64,000 nt of DNA, taken from positions 41,638 to 105,637 of the forward strand of contig JBFLZW010000087.1 of the NCBI GenBank assembly GCA_040755755.1, read 5' to 3'. A program made the position numbers and the translations under genes. Shown piece after piece: positions 1 to 8,723 of this stretch; the stretch's first letter is position 1, and the number at the start of each line of letters is the position of its first letter. Origin of the DNA: a bacterium (GTDB taxonomy: Bacteria > SZUA-182 > DTGQ01). The notes beneath the pieces are model-generated. The model saw only the letters and a program-made list of their open reading frames with translations. It had not been told where the DNA came from and made no database searches.

Positions 1-552
1 AACCGGGCACTGAAACTTATCGCTCACCTGAATCCGCACCTGGCCACCCAGGACCACTTTGACCGGAAAAGCCAGCTTGGCCTGGAATTGCTCAACCAGT
101 TTCAAAAGAGCATAGATACGACTCACCTGGTTGAGATCCTGCTGCGGAATCAGAATCACCCGGTCTGGTCCCAGACCGCCGACCAGCGATGCCTGAACTG
201 TACCAATTGCACCAAAGTCTGCCCGACGTGCTTTTGCTACAACGTGAAGGATACCATCAGCTTTGACCTGACGCGGTGTGAACGAAGCCGGTACAAGGAT
301 TCCTGCCAGGAGCTGCATTTTGCCGAAGTGCACGGGGCAAATTTCCGCTCTACCCGGACAGCGCGGCTGCGTCAGTTTGTGACTCACAAGCTGGCTACCT
401 GGGTGGAGCAGTTTGGCTGCTTTGGCTGCATCGGCTGCGGCCGGTGCATGACCTGGTGTCCGACCAAGATCGATCTGACGGATATGGCCAGGGAGATTAT
501 GGCTTCCGAGGGGCTTTATACAGCCGGGAGAGTGAAGAAGAGAGCGGATTGA
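1..552 (+). CDS. hydB: [NiFe] hydrogenase 4Fe-4S subunit HydB (partial, 5' end outside window)
   Basis: The frame is open from base 1, so this is the C-terminal part of a longer protein, not a gene starting at the first internal ATG/TTG. Two cysteine clusters are visible: CLNCTNCTKVCPTC and, near the C-terminus, CFGCIGCGRCMTWCP, each able to bind a 4Fe-4S centre. With hydG, hydD and hydA following in order this matches the beta subunit of group 3b (sulfhydrogenase/NADP-linked) [NiFe] hydrogenases of Pyrococcus type. In that family it relays electrons between the flavin subunit and the NiFe dimer in the cytoplasm. A purine-rich repeated spacer of 126 bp separates it from hydG. Confidence 0.85.
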   Translation, partial: NRALKLIAHLNPHLATQDHFDRKSQLGLELLNQFQKSIDTTHLVEILLRNQNHPVWSQTADQRCLNCTNCTKVCPTCFCYNVKDTISFDLTRCERSRYKDSCQELHFAEVHGANFRSTRTARLRQFVTHKLATWVEQFGCFGCIGCGRCMTWCPTKIDLTDMAREIMASEGLYTAGRVKKRAD

Positions 553-583
553 CAAGGCGCGAGACGCCAAAAAACAAAGGAAA

Positions 584-614
584 CCACAGAGACACAGAGA
601 CACAGAGACACTGA
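584..614. repeat. CACAGAGA short tandem repeat between hydB and hydG
   Basis: The run CCACAGAGACACAGAGACAC followed by further CAGAGACACTGAGA units is a short purine-rich repeat. Similar motifs (CGCAGAG, CACGAAA) recur elsewhere in the window between genes, so this is likely a dispersed intergenic repeat inserted inside an operon. Confidence 0.6.
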
Positions 615-678
615 GATACTTAAGGCAGATACCGGGATTAAGGCACAGAGAAAAGCAACGGAGTGAGATAAACGGCTT

Positions 679-1506
679 ATGGATCATCCACATTATCGAA
701 CCGCCAGGCTGGTAGAGGTTCAACCGGAGACAGCGGATACCAGCTCCTATGAATTTATTCTGGAAGATGGGCAGGATTTGCGGTTTTCACCCGGACAGTT
801 TAATATGCTTGGTCTTCCGGGTGCAGGGGAGGCAGCTCTCTCATTCAGCTCCCTTTCGGCACCGGGCAGCAGCCGGTTCGTTCATACTATCCGCAGGGCA
901 GGAAACGTAACCGGCCTGATCGAGGAGCTTCAACCCGGCCAGAGACTGATGGTCAGGGGACCTTTCGGGAATGGCTGGCCCATTGAACAGGCCGTGGGGT
1001 GTGACATCCTGCTGGTTGCCGGCGGGATCGGGCTGGCACCCATCAGACCCTTGCTTCTCCATTGTCTGGAGAAGAGAAACCGGATCAGAAACCTGGTTTT
1101 GATCTTCGGGGCCAGAACACCTGGCGAGATGATCTTTCAGCAGGATCTGGCCACCTGGCAGGAGCAGGATGAGGTAACCACGATCTACTGCGTTGACCGG
1201 CTGAGCGGAGAATCCTCCCTGCCGCTGCGGCAGGGACTGGTGACCCACTTCATGGAAGGGCTGGGCCTCGATCTTCGAAACACGGTGGCCTGTATCTGCG
1301 GCCCGGAGATCATGATGCGCTTTGTGGCCCGCAACCTCATGCTGCAAGGATACCGGGAAGAGCGGATTTTCGTTTCGATGGAAAGAAGAATGCGCTGCGG
1401 CACTGCCCATTGCGGCCATTGCCAGATTGGTTCCAAATTTGTCTGCCAGGACGGGCCGGTCTTTTCTTATCCCGATATCCAGCGATTTGCGGATACGGTC
1501 TTATAG
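679..1506 (+). CDS. hydG: [NiFe] hydrogenase FAD/NAD(P)-binding subunit HydG (gamma)
   Basis: 275 aa, the normal length for the ferredoxin-NADP-reductase-like gamma subunit. The N-terminal half has the FAD-binding barrel. A nucleotide-binding turn VAGGIGLAPIRP follows in the middle, and CICGPEIMM is the usual CGP motif of this fold. The C-terminal cysteines C240, C245, C248 and C256 (MRCGTAHCGHC...C) fit the 2Fe-2S site seen in PyrK/HydG proteins. It should transfer electrons between NAD(P)H and the hydrogenase iron-sulfur chain. It lies between hydB and hydD in the typical hydBGDA order. The start ATG has a GGAGTGAG stretch upstream, spaced somewhat far. Confidence 0.9.
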   Translation: MDHPHYRTARLVEVQPETADTSSYEFILEDGQDLRFSPGQFNMLGLPGAGEAALSFSSLSAPGSSRFVHTIRRAGNVTGLIEELQPGQRLMVRGPFGNGWPIEQAVGCDILLVAGGIGLAPIRPLLLHCLEKRNRIRNLVLIFGARTPGEMIFQQDLATWQEQDEVTTIYCVDRLSGESSLPLRQGLVTHFMEGLGLDLRNTVACICGPEIMMRFVARNLMLQGYREERIFVSMERRMRCGTAHCGHCQIGSKFVCQDGPVFSYPDIQRFADTVL

Positions 1507-1557
1507 AAATATGTCAGGCAGGGCAGGGCGCAGAACAAAAGACAGGGAGTCAGGATC

Positions 1558-2355
1558 ATGCTGATGAAAAAAAAGAAACTCCGGCTGGGAGTCTTTAAAT
1601 ATAGCTGTTGTGCAGGGTGTGAATTTGAACTGATCTATTTTCAGAAACATATTCAGGAAACGTTCGACAATTCGGAAGTTGTCTATTTCCGGATGGGGGA
1701 GAGCGGCGGATCGGAGGATGGTCCCTTCGATCTTGTCCTGATCGATGGAGCCATTACCGAGGCCTGGCAGGCGGACCAGTTGAAAAGGGTGCGTCAGGCC
1801 ACCAGGTTCCTGCTTCCGATTGGCTCCTGCGCGGTCAATGGAGGAATTCCGGCTATCAAGAACCATACCTCGGAACTGGAGATGGAAAAAAGAGTCTATC
1901 AGGATATTACCCCTGTTCATTCCATGAAGACCCATCCGGTGGATGATTATGTCCAGGTAGATGGGTATATCAAGGGGTGCCCTATAGGCAGGAGGGACCT
2001 GTACGAGGCTTTCACTTCTCTGCTGCTGGGGAAAAAACCTGATTTTTTCAACTATTCAGTCTGTGTGGAGTGCAAGATCAGGGGAAATACCTGTGTGCTG
2101 GTATCCTACGGCTGGCCCTGCATGGGGCCGGTCACCAATGCAGGCTGCGGAGCCTTATGTCCATCCTATAACCGTGCCTGCTACGCCTGCTGGGGTCCGA
2201 TGGAAGATGCCAACGCACCGGCCCTGGCCCGGCAGTTTGAAGCGATGGGCCTGACCCCGGATGATATATTCCGCAGATTCACCCAGTATGGATCACCAAA
2301 ACCGGAATTCCGCAGGGGAGCAGAACTCTATGGATCGACAACAAAACCCTTCTAA
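1558..2355 (+). CDS. hydD: [NiFe] hydrogenase small subunit HydD (delta)
   Basis: 265 aa. The N-terminal YSCCAGCE supplies C18 and C21 of the proximal 4Fe-4S cluster; GSCAVNGGIP and KGCPIGR supply the other two ligands, as in [NiFe] hydrogenase small subunits. Seven or more further cysteines in the last third (CVECKIRGNTC, GWPCMGP, AGCGALCPSYNRACYAC) would hold two more clusters. There is no Tat signal, so the enzyme is cytoplasmic. The 3' end overlaps hydA by 26 bp, implying translational coupling. Confidence 0.92.
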   Translation: MLMKKKKLRLGVFKYSCCAGCEFELIYFQKHIQETFDNSEVVYFRMGESGGSEDGPFDLVLIDGAITEAWQADQLKRVRQATRFLLPIGSCAVNGGIPAIKNHTSELEMEKRVYQDITPVHSMKTHPVDDYVQVDGYIKGCPIGRRDLYEAFTSLLLGKKPDFFNYSVCVECKIRGNTCVLVSYGWPCMGPVTNAGCGALCPSYNRACYACWGPMEDANAPALARQFEAMGLTPDDIFRRFTQYGSPKPEFRRGAELYGSTTKPF

Positions 2356-3625
2356 ACCCAAGATCATAACTATCGATTATCTGGCCCGGACCGAAGGCGA
2401 AAGCGACCTGGTGGTAAAGCTCGAAGACAGCGATGTCAAGGAGGTCAGATTGAAAGTTTTCGAGCCACCCCGGTTTTTCGAGGGATTTTTGGTCGGTCGA
2501 AAATATAGTGAGGCAGGAGACATTGTCTCCCGCATTTGCGGCATCTGCCCCATTTCCCACATGACCACATCCCTCCAGGCGGTCGAGGATGCAATGGGTA
2601 TTGTACCAAGCGTTCAGACCAAGCGGCTTCGCAGGCTGATGTGCGTGTCTCAGGTAGTGGCCAGCCATATTATCCACCTCTATATGCTTGCCCTGCCCGA
2701 CTATTACGGGTATCCGGGATTTCCCGAGATGATGCATAAGTTCGAGAAGGAAACCAATTACTTTCTCAAAATGAAGGATGCACTCAACAACGTGGCCGAG
2801 CAGATCGGCGGACGGCCTCTCCATCCTGTCTCCATGGTGGTCAACGGCTTTACCAGGGTTCCGGCCAGGGAAACCCTGCTTTCCCTGGCTGACGGAATCA
2901 GGGCCGTATTGCCTATGGCTCATTATACCGCCCGGATGATAAGCGGCCTTTCATATCCTGACCTGGAAACGGAAGCCGAGTTTGTGTCTCTTCGAAAAGA
3001 GGATGAATACGGCTCAGAATATGCCATCAACGAAGGACGGCTGGTTTCCTCAAATGGGCTGAACCTGGAAATTCACAGCTACTCTTCCGCCTTTCATGAA
3101 GAGGAGCAGGAGTACGCTCATACCAAAAAATCTTTCCTGAGGGGAGGGAGCACGGTTATGTCGGGTGCCCTGGCCAGAGTAAATCTCAAGTTCGACCAGT
3201 TCCACGAGGAGACCAAAGACCTGGCCCGGGAAATAGGCTTCAGCGTGCCGGATAAAAATCCTTTCCATAACAATGTGGCTCAGGCTTTGGAAATCTACGA
3301 TGGAATGCTGGAGAGCATTAAACTCCTTTCGGAAATCAATCCCCACCGGGAAGAGCCTGCGGTGAAAATCAGGGCAGGGGAGGGCATGGCAATTACCGAG
3401 GCACCAAGAGGGCTTCTCATGCACAGCTATGTCATCAACCGGCAGGGGGTAATCGAGAAGGCCAATCTGGTTACTCCCACTTCTCATAACTTTGCCAATA
3501 TCGAAAAGGACATTCGCGCATTGGCCTTACGATACGCACACAGCGATGATGAGGATGCCCTTCGGTTGAAATGCGAGCAGCTCGTCCGGGCGTATGACCC
3601 GTGCTTTTCCTGCTCCGTGCATTGA
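2330..3625 (+). CDS. hydA: [NiFe] hydrogenase catalytic large subunit HydA (alpha), no C-terminal extension
   Basis: 431 aa from ATG 2330, chosen over two upstream in-frame starts because GGGGAG lies at the right distance. Nickel ligands are RICGICP (C70, C73) and DPCFSCSVH (C425, C428). The reading frame stops directly after His431. Most [NiFe] large subunits carry a short peptide after this His that a maturation protease removes, so this protein would not need that step. The family oxidises or evolves H2 with NAD(P)(H) and can reduce sulfur. The stop is only 6 bp from the convergent glycosyltransferase gene. Confidence 0.92.
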   Translation: MDRQQNPSKPKIITIDYLARTEGESDLVVKLEDSDVKEVRLKVFEPPRFFEGFLVGRKYSEAGDIVSRICGICPISHMTTSLQAVEDAMGIVPSVQTKRLRRLMCVSQVVASHIIHLYMLALPDYYGYPGFPEMMHKFEKETNYFLKMKDALNNVAEQIGGRPLHPVSMVVNGFTRVPARETLLSLADGIRAVLPMAHYTARMISGLSYPDLETEAEFVSLRKEDEYGSEYAINEGRLVSSNGLNLEIHSYSSAFHEEEQEYAHTKKSFLRGGSTVMSGALARVNLKFDQFHEETKDLAREIGFSVPDKNPFHNNVAQALEIYDGMLESIKLLSEINPHREEPAVKIRAGEGMAITEAPRGLLMHSYVINRQGVIEKANLVTPTSHNFANIEKDIRALALRYAHSDDEDALRLKCEQLVRAYDPCFSCSVH

Positions 3626-3630
3626 GCCTG

Positions 3631-5145
3631 TCAGGGACGTTTCTCCAGGGCAAAGAGAAAGAAGCTGCACTTTTTAAACTGCCGGGTGCCTAACAGCTTA
3701 TAATTTTTCTCCAGGTGCTGGAGAAATTCCTGAGAGGGATATTTGTGGCCGATGAGATACCATAAAAACCTTTTCCCGGATCCTTGCGCCAGAGCTTCGA
3801 AGGCCGGAATATCTTCCGCATTCTCATAGATGTGGCTGACCCTGAAGGGACTGGCTGCCTGCTGAAAGTAGTAGTCGAAATAACCGGCATTCCAGGCGCT
3901 GGCAATAATCAGGGACTGATCGCTGATCTCTTTGTTTTCCAGGACCACGTCAGCCACTTCGCGAAACTGGTCCTTGGTTATCCGGTAATAATACTCGTTT
4001 GTAAGTAAAAGACTCGAACACCCGGCGATGACAACGGCTGCCAGCAGGGCAGCCGACAGGTCTTTATTCTTTATGCTGGTTATCCCTCTGGCCATCATCA
4101 GTATCAGGGGAGGGAGGATGATAATCGTATTCCTGTCTGTCAGAACCGGGGTTGACAGGATCGACCGGGCATAAGCTGTAACCAGGGGAACTATCACCCA
4201 GACCAGGACAAGTGCTGATCGGTTGAACCCGGGTTGGGTATCGTTTTCCCCTTCATTTTTCCGGAAATACCAGAAACAAAAAAGGCACAGCGAAGCAAGG
4301 AGGAAAAAAGTCTCGCTCCTGCCCCAATACTCGTGAAAATACTGGATGAAAAAATCGACACGCGGTCTGGGTATCCATGTTTCGGCAAGCTGCATCTTGG
4401 CTCTGATGACTGAAATCTGCGGCAGATAGAGGATACCGATACCAAGCTGACTGGCCAGTATCTTCAGATAACCTTTCTCTCCTCTGCGGCCTCCATAGGC
4501 AAGCGCCATCAGGATAAAGACAAATTGGGAAAAGAGAACCAGGATTCCAAAGTAATGCGTGTAGATCAGCATGGTGGTGGAGAGAATATACAGGATATAT
4601 GAAAGAACCAGACCGCTCTGACTGCGTGAGGCCGTGCTCTGGGGCTGAATTTTCAGGAAAAACAGATATGAGCAGATTGACAGCAGAAGCAGCAGGCTGT
4701 AGCTTCTCACCTCCTGGGAATAGTAAATGCCGAACTGGGAGATCGCGAGGATCAGGGCGCTGATCAGGGCCTCCCGCGCGGTGTACAGCGTGCGGCCAAG
4801 GAAAAAGATGGCCGCGATAGCGAGTACTCCGAAAAGGGCGGATAATGCCCTGACCGAAAATGGACTGCTTCCGATATTTTTTCGCCACAGATAGAGCAGG
4901 CAGTAGTAGAGCGGCGGATGAACATCCGATTTGCTCGATTCGATTACTTCACCCAGGCTGTTGAAATCAGTCCTGACCACGCTGCTCAGCTCGTCGTTCC
5001 ACAGCGATTGATAATCCAGTTTCGCAAACCGGAGTATTCCTCCGATCAGGATGATAACCAGGAGGAACATGATGGTTCTGTTACCTTTGTCTTTCCCGTT
5101 ACCTGTGTTTTGGGTATCCAATGACTTTCCGGTATGTTCTGCCAT
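3631..5145 (-). CDS. GT39-type polytopic membrane glycosyltransferase
   Basis: 504 aa with about ten hydrophobic segments and a C-terminal soluble part. The first periplasmic loop contains WNDELSS (D51, E52) and DVHPPLY (D74, H76), the acidic pair and DxHPP motif of the PMT/ArnT-like family 39 enzymes. These use polyprenyl-phosphate sugars to glycosylate proteins or lipids outside the cytoplasmic membrane. The substrate cannot be read from the sequence. The gene converges with hydA and has no clear operon partner. Confidence 0.8.
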   Translation of the reverse strand: MAEHTGKSLDTQNTGNGKDKGNRTIMFLLVIILIGGILRFAKLDYQSLWNDELSSVVRTDFNSLGEVIESSKSDVHPPLYYCLLYLWRKNIGSSPFSVRALSALFGVLAIAAIFFLGRTLYTAREALISALILAISQFGIYYSQEVRSYSLLLLLSICSYLFFLKIQPQSTASRSQSGLVLSYILYILSTTMLIYTHYFGILVLFSQFVFILMALAYGGRRGEKGYLKILASQLGIGILYLPQISVIRAKMQLAETWIPRPRVDFFIQYFHEYWGRSETFFLLASLCLFCFWYFRKNEGENDTQPGFNRSALVLVWVIVPLVTAYARSILSTPVLTDRNTIIILPPLILMMARGITSIKNKDLSAALLAAVVIAGCSSLLLTNEYYYRITKDQFREVADVVLENKEISDQSLIIASAWNAGYFDYYFQQAASPFRVSHIYENAEDIPAFEALAQGSGKRFLWYLIGHKYPSQEFLQHLEKNYKLLGTRQFKKCSFFLFALEKRP

Positions 5146-5285
5146 ATAATTCCAGCAATCCTTTCTATTTTTTTACCCTACTATACTACACAATGAGTTT
5201 CCAAGGCAAGGCAGCATCAGCAGCAGTAGAGATAAATGTTTCGCATCCGAGTCATTATCAGAATTCGAGGTATAATAATGAAAAG

Positions 5286-5636
5286 TTATGTTTTGAATTG
5301 CAGGTCTGTTGAAGTGTCTTTTTTTGCTTTTACCTGGATAAAAACCTGGTAGAGAGAGTAGAGAGATTCGATTGAAATCCAGATTAAGACAAAAGCGCCT
5401 ACAAGCATAAATACATGGCGCTCCTGATATTTATCTGGAGTGAGAAGAACTCCGGGGGATATTAATATCTCATATAACATGTTGCAGGCAGCAGTGATGC
5501 CTGTACATGATAAAATTATTTTTATCGCACTATTGAGGTCTGGTCTTATGTTATCACGTGAACAACAATAAAGATAATACCCAATTAAAGCAAATCCAAT
5601 ACATACACCCAAAAACCAATGACAGGGGGTCATCAA
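5286..5636 (-). CDS. Small membrane protein of unknown function
   Basis: 116 aa with about three hydrophobic stretches: near the N-terminus (WFLGVCIGFALIGYYLYCC), in the middle, and around FMLVGAFVLIWISIESLY. I do not recognise the family. It follows another small membrane ORF (5650-5826) after 13 bp on the same strand, so the two probably form a unit. The region is clearly more AT-rich than its neighbours, which could mean horizontal acquisition. Function unknown. Confidence 0.5.
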   Translation of the reverse strand: MMTPCHWFLGVCIGFALIGYYLYCCSRDNIRPDLNSAIKIILSCTGITAACNMLYEILISPGVLLTPDKYQERHVFMLVGAFVLIWISIESLYSLYQVFIQVKAKKDTSTDLQFKT

Positions 5637-5649
5637 AAAACCATACTAG

Positions 5650-5826
5650 TTAATTATTCTCATTTTTTAAATTTTTTTTCCATAAATTCGCTATATGATA
5701 ATCTGATCCGACCAGAAATCCTAATATCCCCCCAATCAGTACTCCCCAAGGGTAAAATATTTTCCCGCCGAGGAAAGCCCCACCACTAATACAAGCTAAA
5801 ATTATGGTTGACCTATGTTCTTTCAT
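5650..5826 (-). CDS. Very small membrane protein (58 aa), unknown
   Basis: ATG at 5826 is preceded by AAGGAT at good spacing; the stop is at 5650. The 58-residue product has a short basic N-terminus, a glycine-rich hydrophobic middle (LACISGGAFLGGKIFYPWG, GVLIGGILGFLVG) that could form one or two membrane helices, and a Lys/Asn-rich tail. No family recognised. Its ribosome site and the tight spacing to the next membrane gene support it being real. Confidence 0.45.
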   Translation of the reverse strand: MKEHRSTIILACISGGAFLGGKIFYPWGVLIGGILGFLVGSDYHIANLWKKNLKNENN

Positions 5827-6051
5827 AAATTATTATCCTTAGTTTTAATAAATTAATATTTAAATACATTGCGGTTTCCTATTTAAGAAGACGGAAAACA
5901 TATTTTTCTCTTATCGTAGTTTTTAGCTTGTATATAGTATACACAGATAAAAAATCTGATGTCAAATTAAAATACAAAAAATTTGATACTAAAAATATTA
6001 AATAATGACAGATGGACGGACTTTTCTCCCTGCAAAACCTGCGGGGACAAG
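5827..6051. other. AT-rich intergenic stretch
   Basis: A strongly AT-rich region upstream of the two small membrane genes. No convincing ORF. It presumably holds the promoter of the 5650-5826 gene, but I cannot point to one with confidence. Confidence 0.4.
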
Positions 6052-6175
6052 CTTAATATTACAACGAGACTTTTTCCTTTCCCCTCACATAAGAGGAGTG
6101 GTTAGAGGACTCCAGGGGGTGATGTATTATGACCATTCCTCTTTCATTAAGTGAAAGTCTCGTTGTAATATTAAG
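6052..6175. mobile_element. MITE-like element with perfect 22-bp terminal inverted repeats
   Basis: Positions 6052-6073 (CTTAATATTACAACGAGACT plus TT) are exactly complementary to 6154-6175. The 80 bp between them has no ORF. Size (124 bp), perfect termini and intergenic position fit a miniature inverted-repeat element or a very long hairpin. No flanking direct repeat is obvious. Confidence 0.65.
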
Positions 6176-6317
6176 AGTGTATGCTACAAGGACAGAAACA
6201 ACTTTTTATCAACCGGGAATTGGTGAAACAATGCTTCGGCAACACCTGCACGTATCGAGGTGATTCTTATCCTGACGGATTTGAATACTCCATCAAGTAC
6301 AAGAGTTCAAAAGGTGA

Positions 6318-6443
6318 ATCCCTGGCAACGCCCCCTTTACCACGTGTTATTCTCCAACCAGTGATCAGGATGGAGACGGGATTGTTGATGCCGGGGATAA
6401 CTGTCCTTTCTCACCGAACCCTGATCAGCAGGACATTGATAAT
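6318..6443 (+). pseudogene. Remnant of a thrombospondin type-3 calcium-binding repeat protein
   Basis: In the frame with codons starting at 6360 the DNA reads SDQDGDGIVDAGDNCPFSPN followed by PDQQDIDN. This is a textbook thrombospondin type-3 repeat (DxDxDGxxDxxDNCP). The frame is open only from just after a stop at about 6315 and has no start codon or continuation, so it is a fragment of a larger, lost secreted protein gene. It abuts the 3' end of the chemoreceptor gene on the other strand. Confidence 0.65.
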
Positions 6444-6456
6444 TTCATTTGCGGCA

Positions 6457-8499
6457 CTAGTTGGCATCGGCGCTCTCACTGAGTTGAAATTTATCGACAA
6501 TTGACACCATATTCTGAGCATTGCCGGCGTTTTGCTGGGTGACTCTGCTGATATTGAATAATGCCTGGTTAATCTGCTCGATCCCTTTGACCTGTTCTTC
6601 GGAGGCCAGGGATATCTCCTGAACCATATCGCTGGCTTTGCAGATACGATTGGAGACCTCGGAAAAAATTGTGCTTGTTGTACTGAGCAGGGTATGGCCA
6701 TTTTCGATTTCCCTGACTGTTTTCTCGATTATTTCCGCCGTGTTTTTTGCAGCTTCCGAAGCCCTCATGGCCAGGTTCCTCACCTCATCCGCTACCACGG
6801 CAAAACCGGCTCCGGACTCTCCCGCTCTGGCTGCTTCAACTGCGGCATTCAGGGCCAGCAGATTGGTTTGAAAAGCAATCTCGTCAATTGTTTTAATAAT
6901 GTTTTTCGTCTTTTGGCTGGCATCGGAAACATGCTTCATGGACTCGGTCAATTCGATCATAGCTGTATTGGCCTGCCCGATGGTTTCTTTCGTTTCCGAC
7001 ATCAATATATTGCCCTGGCTGGCATTTTCAGCATTTTGCTTTGTCATGGCCGTTATTTCTTCCAGAGAAGCGGAAGTCTGCTCCAGCGATGCAGCCTGCT
7101 CGGATGATCCATCTGACAGGCTCCTGGAGGCGGCGACGATTTCACCGATGGTCTTTTTGAGATATATGCCCATCTGCCGGAGTGATAAGGCCAATTGACC
7201 GACTTCATCCCTGCTTTCAACTTCAATATCGGTACCATCGAGGTTCCCGGAGCTGATCCGTTCGGCAAATTCGGAACAGGCCCGTAAGGGAGTGGTAATT
7301 TTTTTGGCCATAATCCAGAACGCGAAGAACGCAATAATGGAAACAATTAAGCTAACAGCCATTATTTTCAAGAAGATACCTTTGATCTGGCCTCTCAGGG
7401 CGGATGCTTTTTCAGCTACCGCTACATCTATGGAATCGATATAAACACCAGTGCCGATTATCCAGCCAAGGGGCTTATATAGCCTGACATACGACAATTT
7501 AGGCTGTTCTTGTGTCAGCCCGTCTTTAGTAGGCTTGGGCCAGAGGTAATCCACAAATCCTTCGCCATCTTTGGCGCACACATCGACAAAGGCTGCGAAA
7601 AGGTTTTTCTTCTCCCCCAGGGCACAGTTGTATTTTGCATCATCCAGAACCTTCCCATCAAGCTCCGGCACCGTAGGATGCATTATCATCCTGGGATATG
7701 GCCGTCCCATATCGTTTATCCAGAAGTAGCCGATCTTGTTGTCATATCTCATTTTACCGATATCTATCTTTACTTTCTCGATAGCATCCCGGACAGCGTC
7801 ATCCACATATATGCCGGTGCCGATTATCCACCCCCAGTCGGGAATCAGTCTGACATAGGACAATTTGGGCTGCTCCTGGGTCAGCCCGCCTTTAGTAGGC
7901 TTGGGCCAGAGGTAATCCACAAACCCTTCGCCATCTTTGGCGCACACATCGACAAAGGCTGCGAAAAGGTTTTTCTTCTCCCCCAGGGCACAGTTGTATT
8001 TTGCATCATCCAGAACCTTCCCATCAAGGTCCGGCACCGTAGGATGCATTATCATCCTGGGATATGGCCGTCCCATATCGTTTATCCAGACATAACCCGT
8101 TCCCTGCGCATAGCGGATCCTTCTGACATTTTCAATCGCCCGCTGCTGTGCCTGTTCAAGTGTCAGATCACCCTTTGCAACTAAGGATTTTGCATCCTCG
8201 ATAAAATCATTGGCAACGTCGATAATATTTTTTAACTCCTGGCCATATCTCTTTTGGAGATATTCTCTGTCCTGAGCATGCTGGTAATTCGAGTTGACGG
8301 TTTCAAAGGCGATATCAATATAGTTTTTCAGGGTCTCTTTTACTTTATTCAGTTCTTCCGCTCTAAATTCTTCGATTTCCGTTTCAACATTTTTTTTCAC
8401 GGTGTGAACTAAAGATAAGGAAATGAGCAGGGAGGACATCGCCATCACTGAACATAAAATAATCAGGAATTTCCAATGCATTTTGATATTTTTCAGCAT
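6457..8499 (-). CDS. Methyl-accepting chemotaxis protein with tandem duplicated Cache domains
   Basis: 680 aa from ATG 8499, chosen because AAGGAG sits 7 bp upstream; longer in-frame starts lack a ribosome site. Order: short N-terminus, membrane helix (about 8-28), two periplasmic Cache_2-type domains each with [19 protein letters not shown] and [16 protein letters not shown], second membrane helix, HAMP, and a signalling domain with the invariant tip [20 protein letters not shown]. It should sense a small periplasmic ligand and signal to CheA, but no che genes are nearby. The two Cache copies are nearly identical at DNA level (7485-7724 and 7851-8090). The terminus SESADAN is not a CheR-tethering pentapeptide. 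Confidence 0.93.
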   Translation of the reverse strand: MLKNIKMHWKFLIILCSVMAMSSLLISLSLVHTVKKNVETEIEEFRAEELNKVKETLKNYIDIAFETVNSNYQHAQDREYLQKRYGQELKNIIDVANDFIEDAKSLVAKGDLTLEQAQQRAIENVRRIRYAQGTGYVWINDMGRPYPRMIMHPTVPDLDGKVLDDAKYNCALGEKKNLFAAFVDVCAKDGEGFVDYLWPKPTKGGLTQEQPKLSYVRLIPDWGWIIGTGIYVDDAVRDAIEKVKIDIGKMRYDNKIGYFWINDMGRPYPRMIMHPTVPELDGKVLDDAKYNCALGEKKNLFAAFVDVCAKDGEGFVDYLWPKPTKDGLTQEQPKLSYVRLYKPLGWIIGTGVYIDSIDVAVAEKASALRGQIKGIFLKIMAVSLIVSIIAFFAFWIMAKKITTPLRACSEFAERISSGNLDGTDIEVESRDEVGQLALSLRQMGIYLKKTIGEIVAASRSLSDGSSEQAASLEQTSASLEEITAMTKQNAENASQGNILMSETKETIGQANTAMIELTESMKHVSDASQKTKNIIKTIDEIAFQTNLLALNAAVEAARAGESGAGFAVVADEVRNLAMRASEAAKNTAEIIEKTVREIENGHTLLSTTSTIFSEVSNRICKASDMVQEISLASEEQVKGIEQINQALFNISRVTQQNAGNAQNMVSIVDKFQLSESADAN
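7485..8090 (-). repeat. Direct 240-bp internal duplication (period 366 bp) in the chemoreceptor gene
   Basis: 7485-7724 and 7851-8090 align without gaps with about 8 mismatches (counted by eye). The offset of 366 bp equals 122 codons, so the duplication keeps frame and doubles the Cache domain. Confidence 0.85.
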
Positions 8500-8723
8500 A
8501 TCCAGCTCCTTATGCCTCTTGTGAAATGTAGCGTTCATCCACGTGCCCAAATGGTGACTCTCATCTGGCGTAAATCTTGATATTCCCAATAACCATACTT
8601 TTCTTATCGAGTAAACCTTTATCCTGCTTGGGTAGACTCACATACCTGCAAAATTCGATCTACCTGAATCCAGAGCGAACGACTTATACATGGTAAGCTC
8701 CAGCGTTTTTCCCCTGAATTTTT
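8500..8723. other. Intergenic region upstream of the chemoreceptor, interrupted by IS66
   Basis: 224 bp between the chemoreceptor start and the left end of the IS66 element. It should contain the chemoreceptor promoter on the minus strand. I see no clear -35/-10 pair and no ORF. Confidence 0.35.

Noticed and set aside
7510..8184. 224-codon open frame on the plus strand
   Set aside because: It is antisense to the duplicated Cache domain of the chemoreceptor; its own repeat reflects that duplication.
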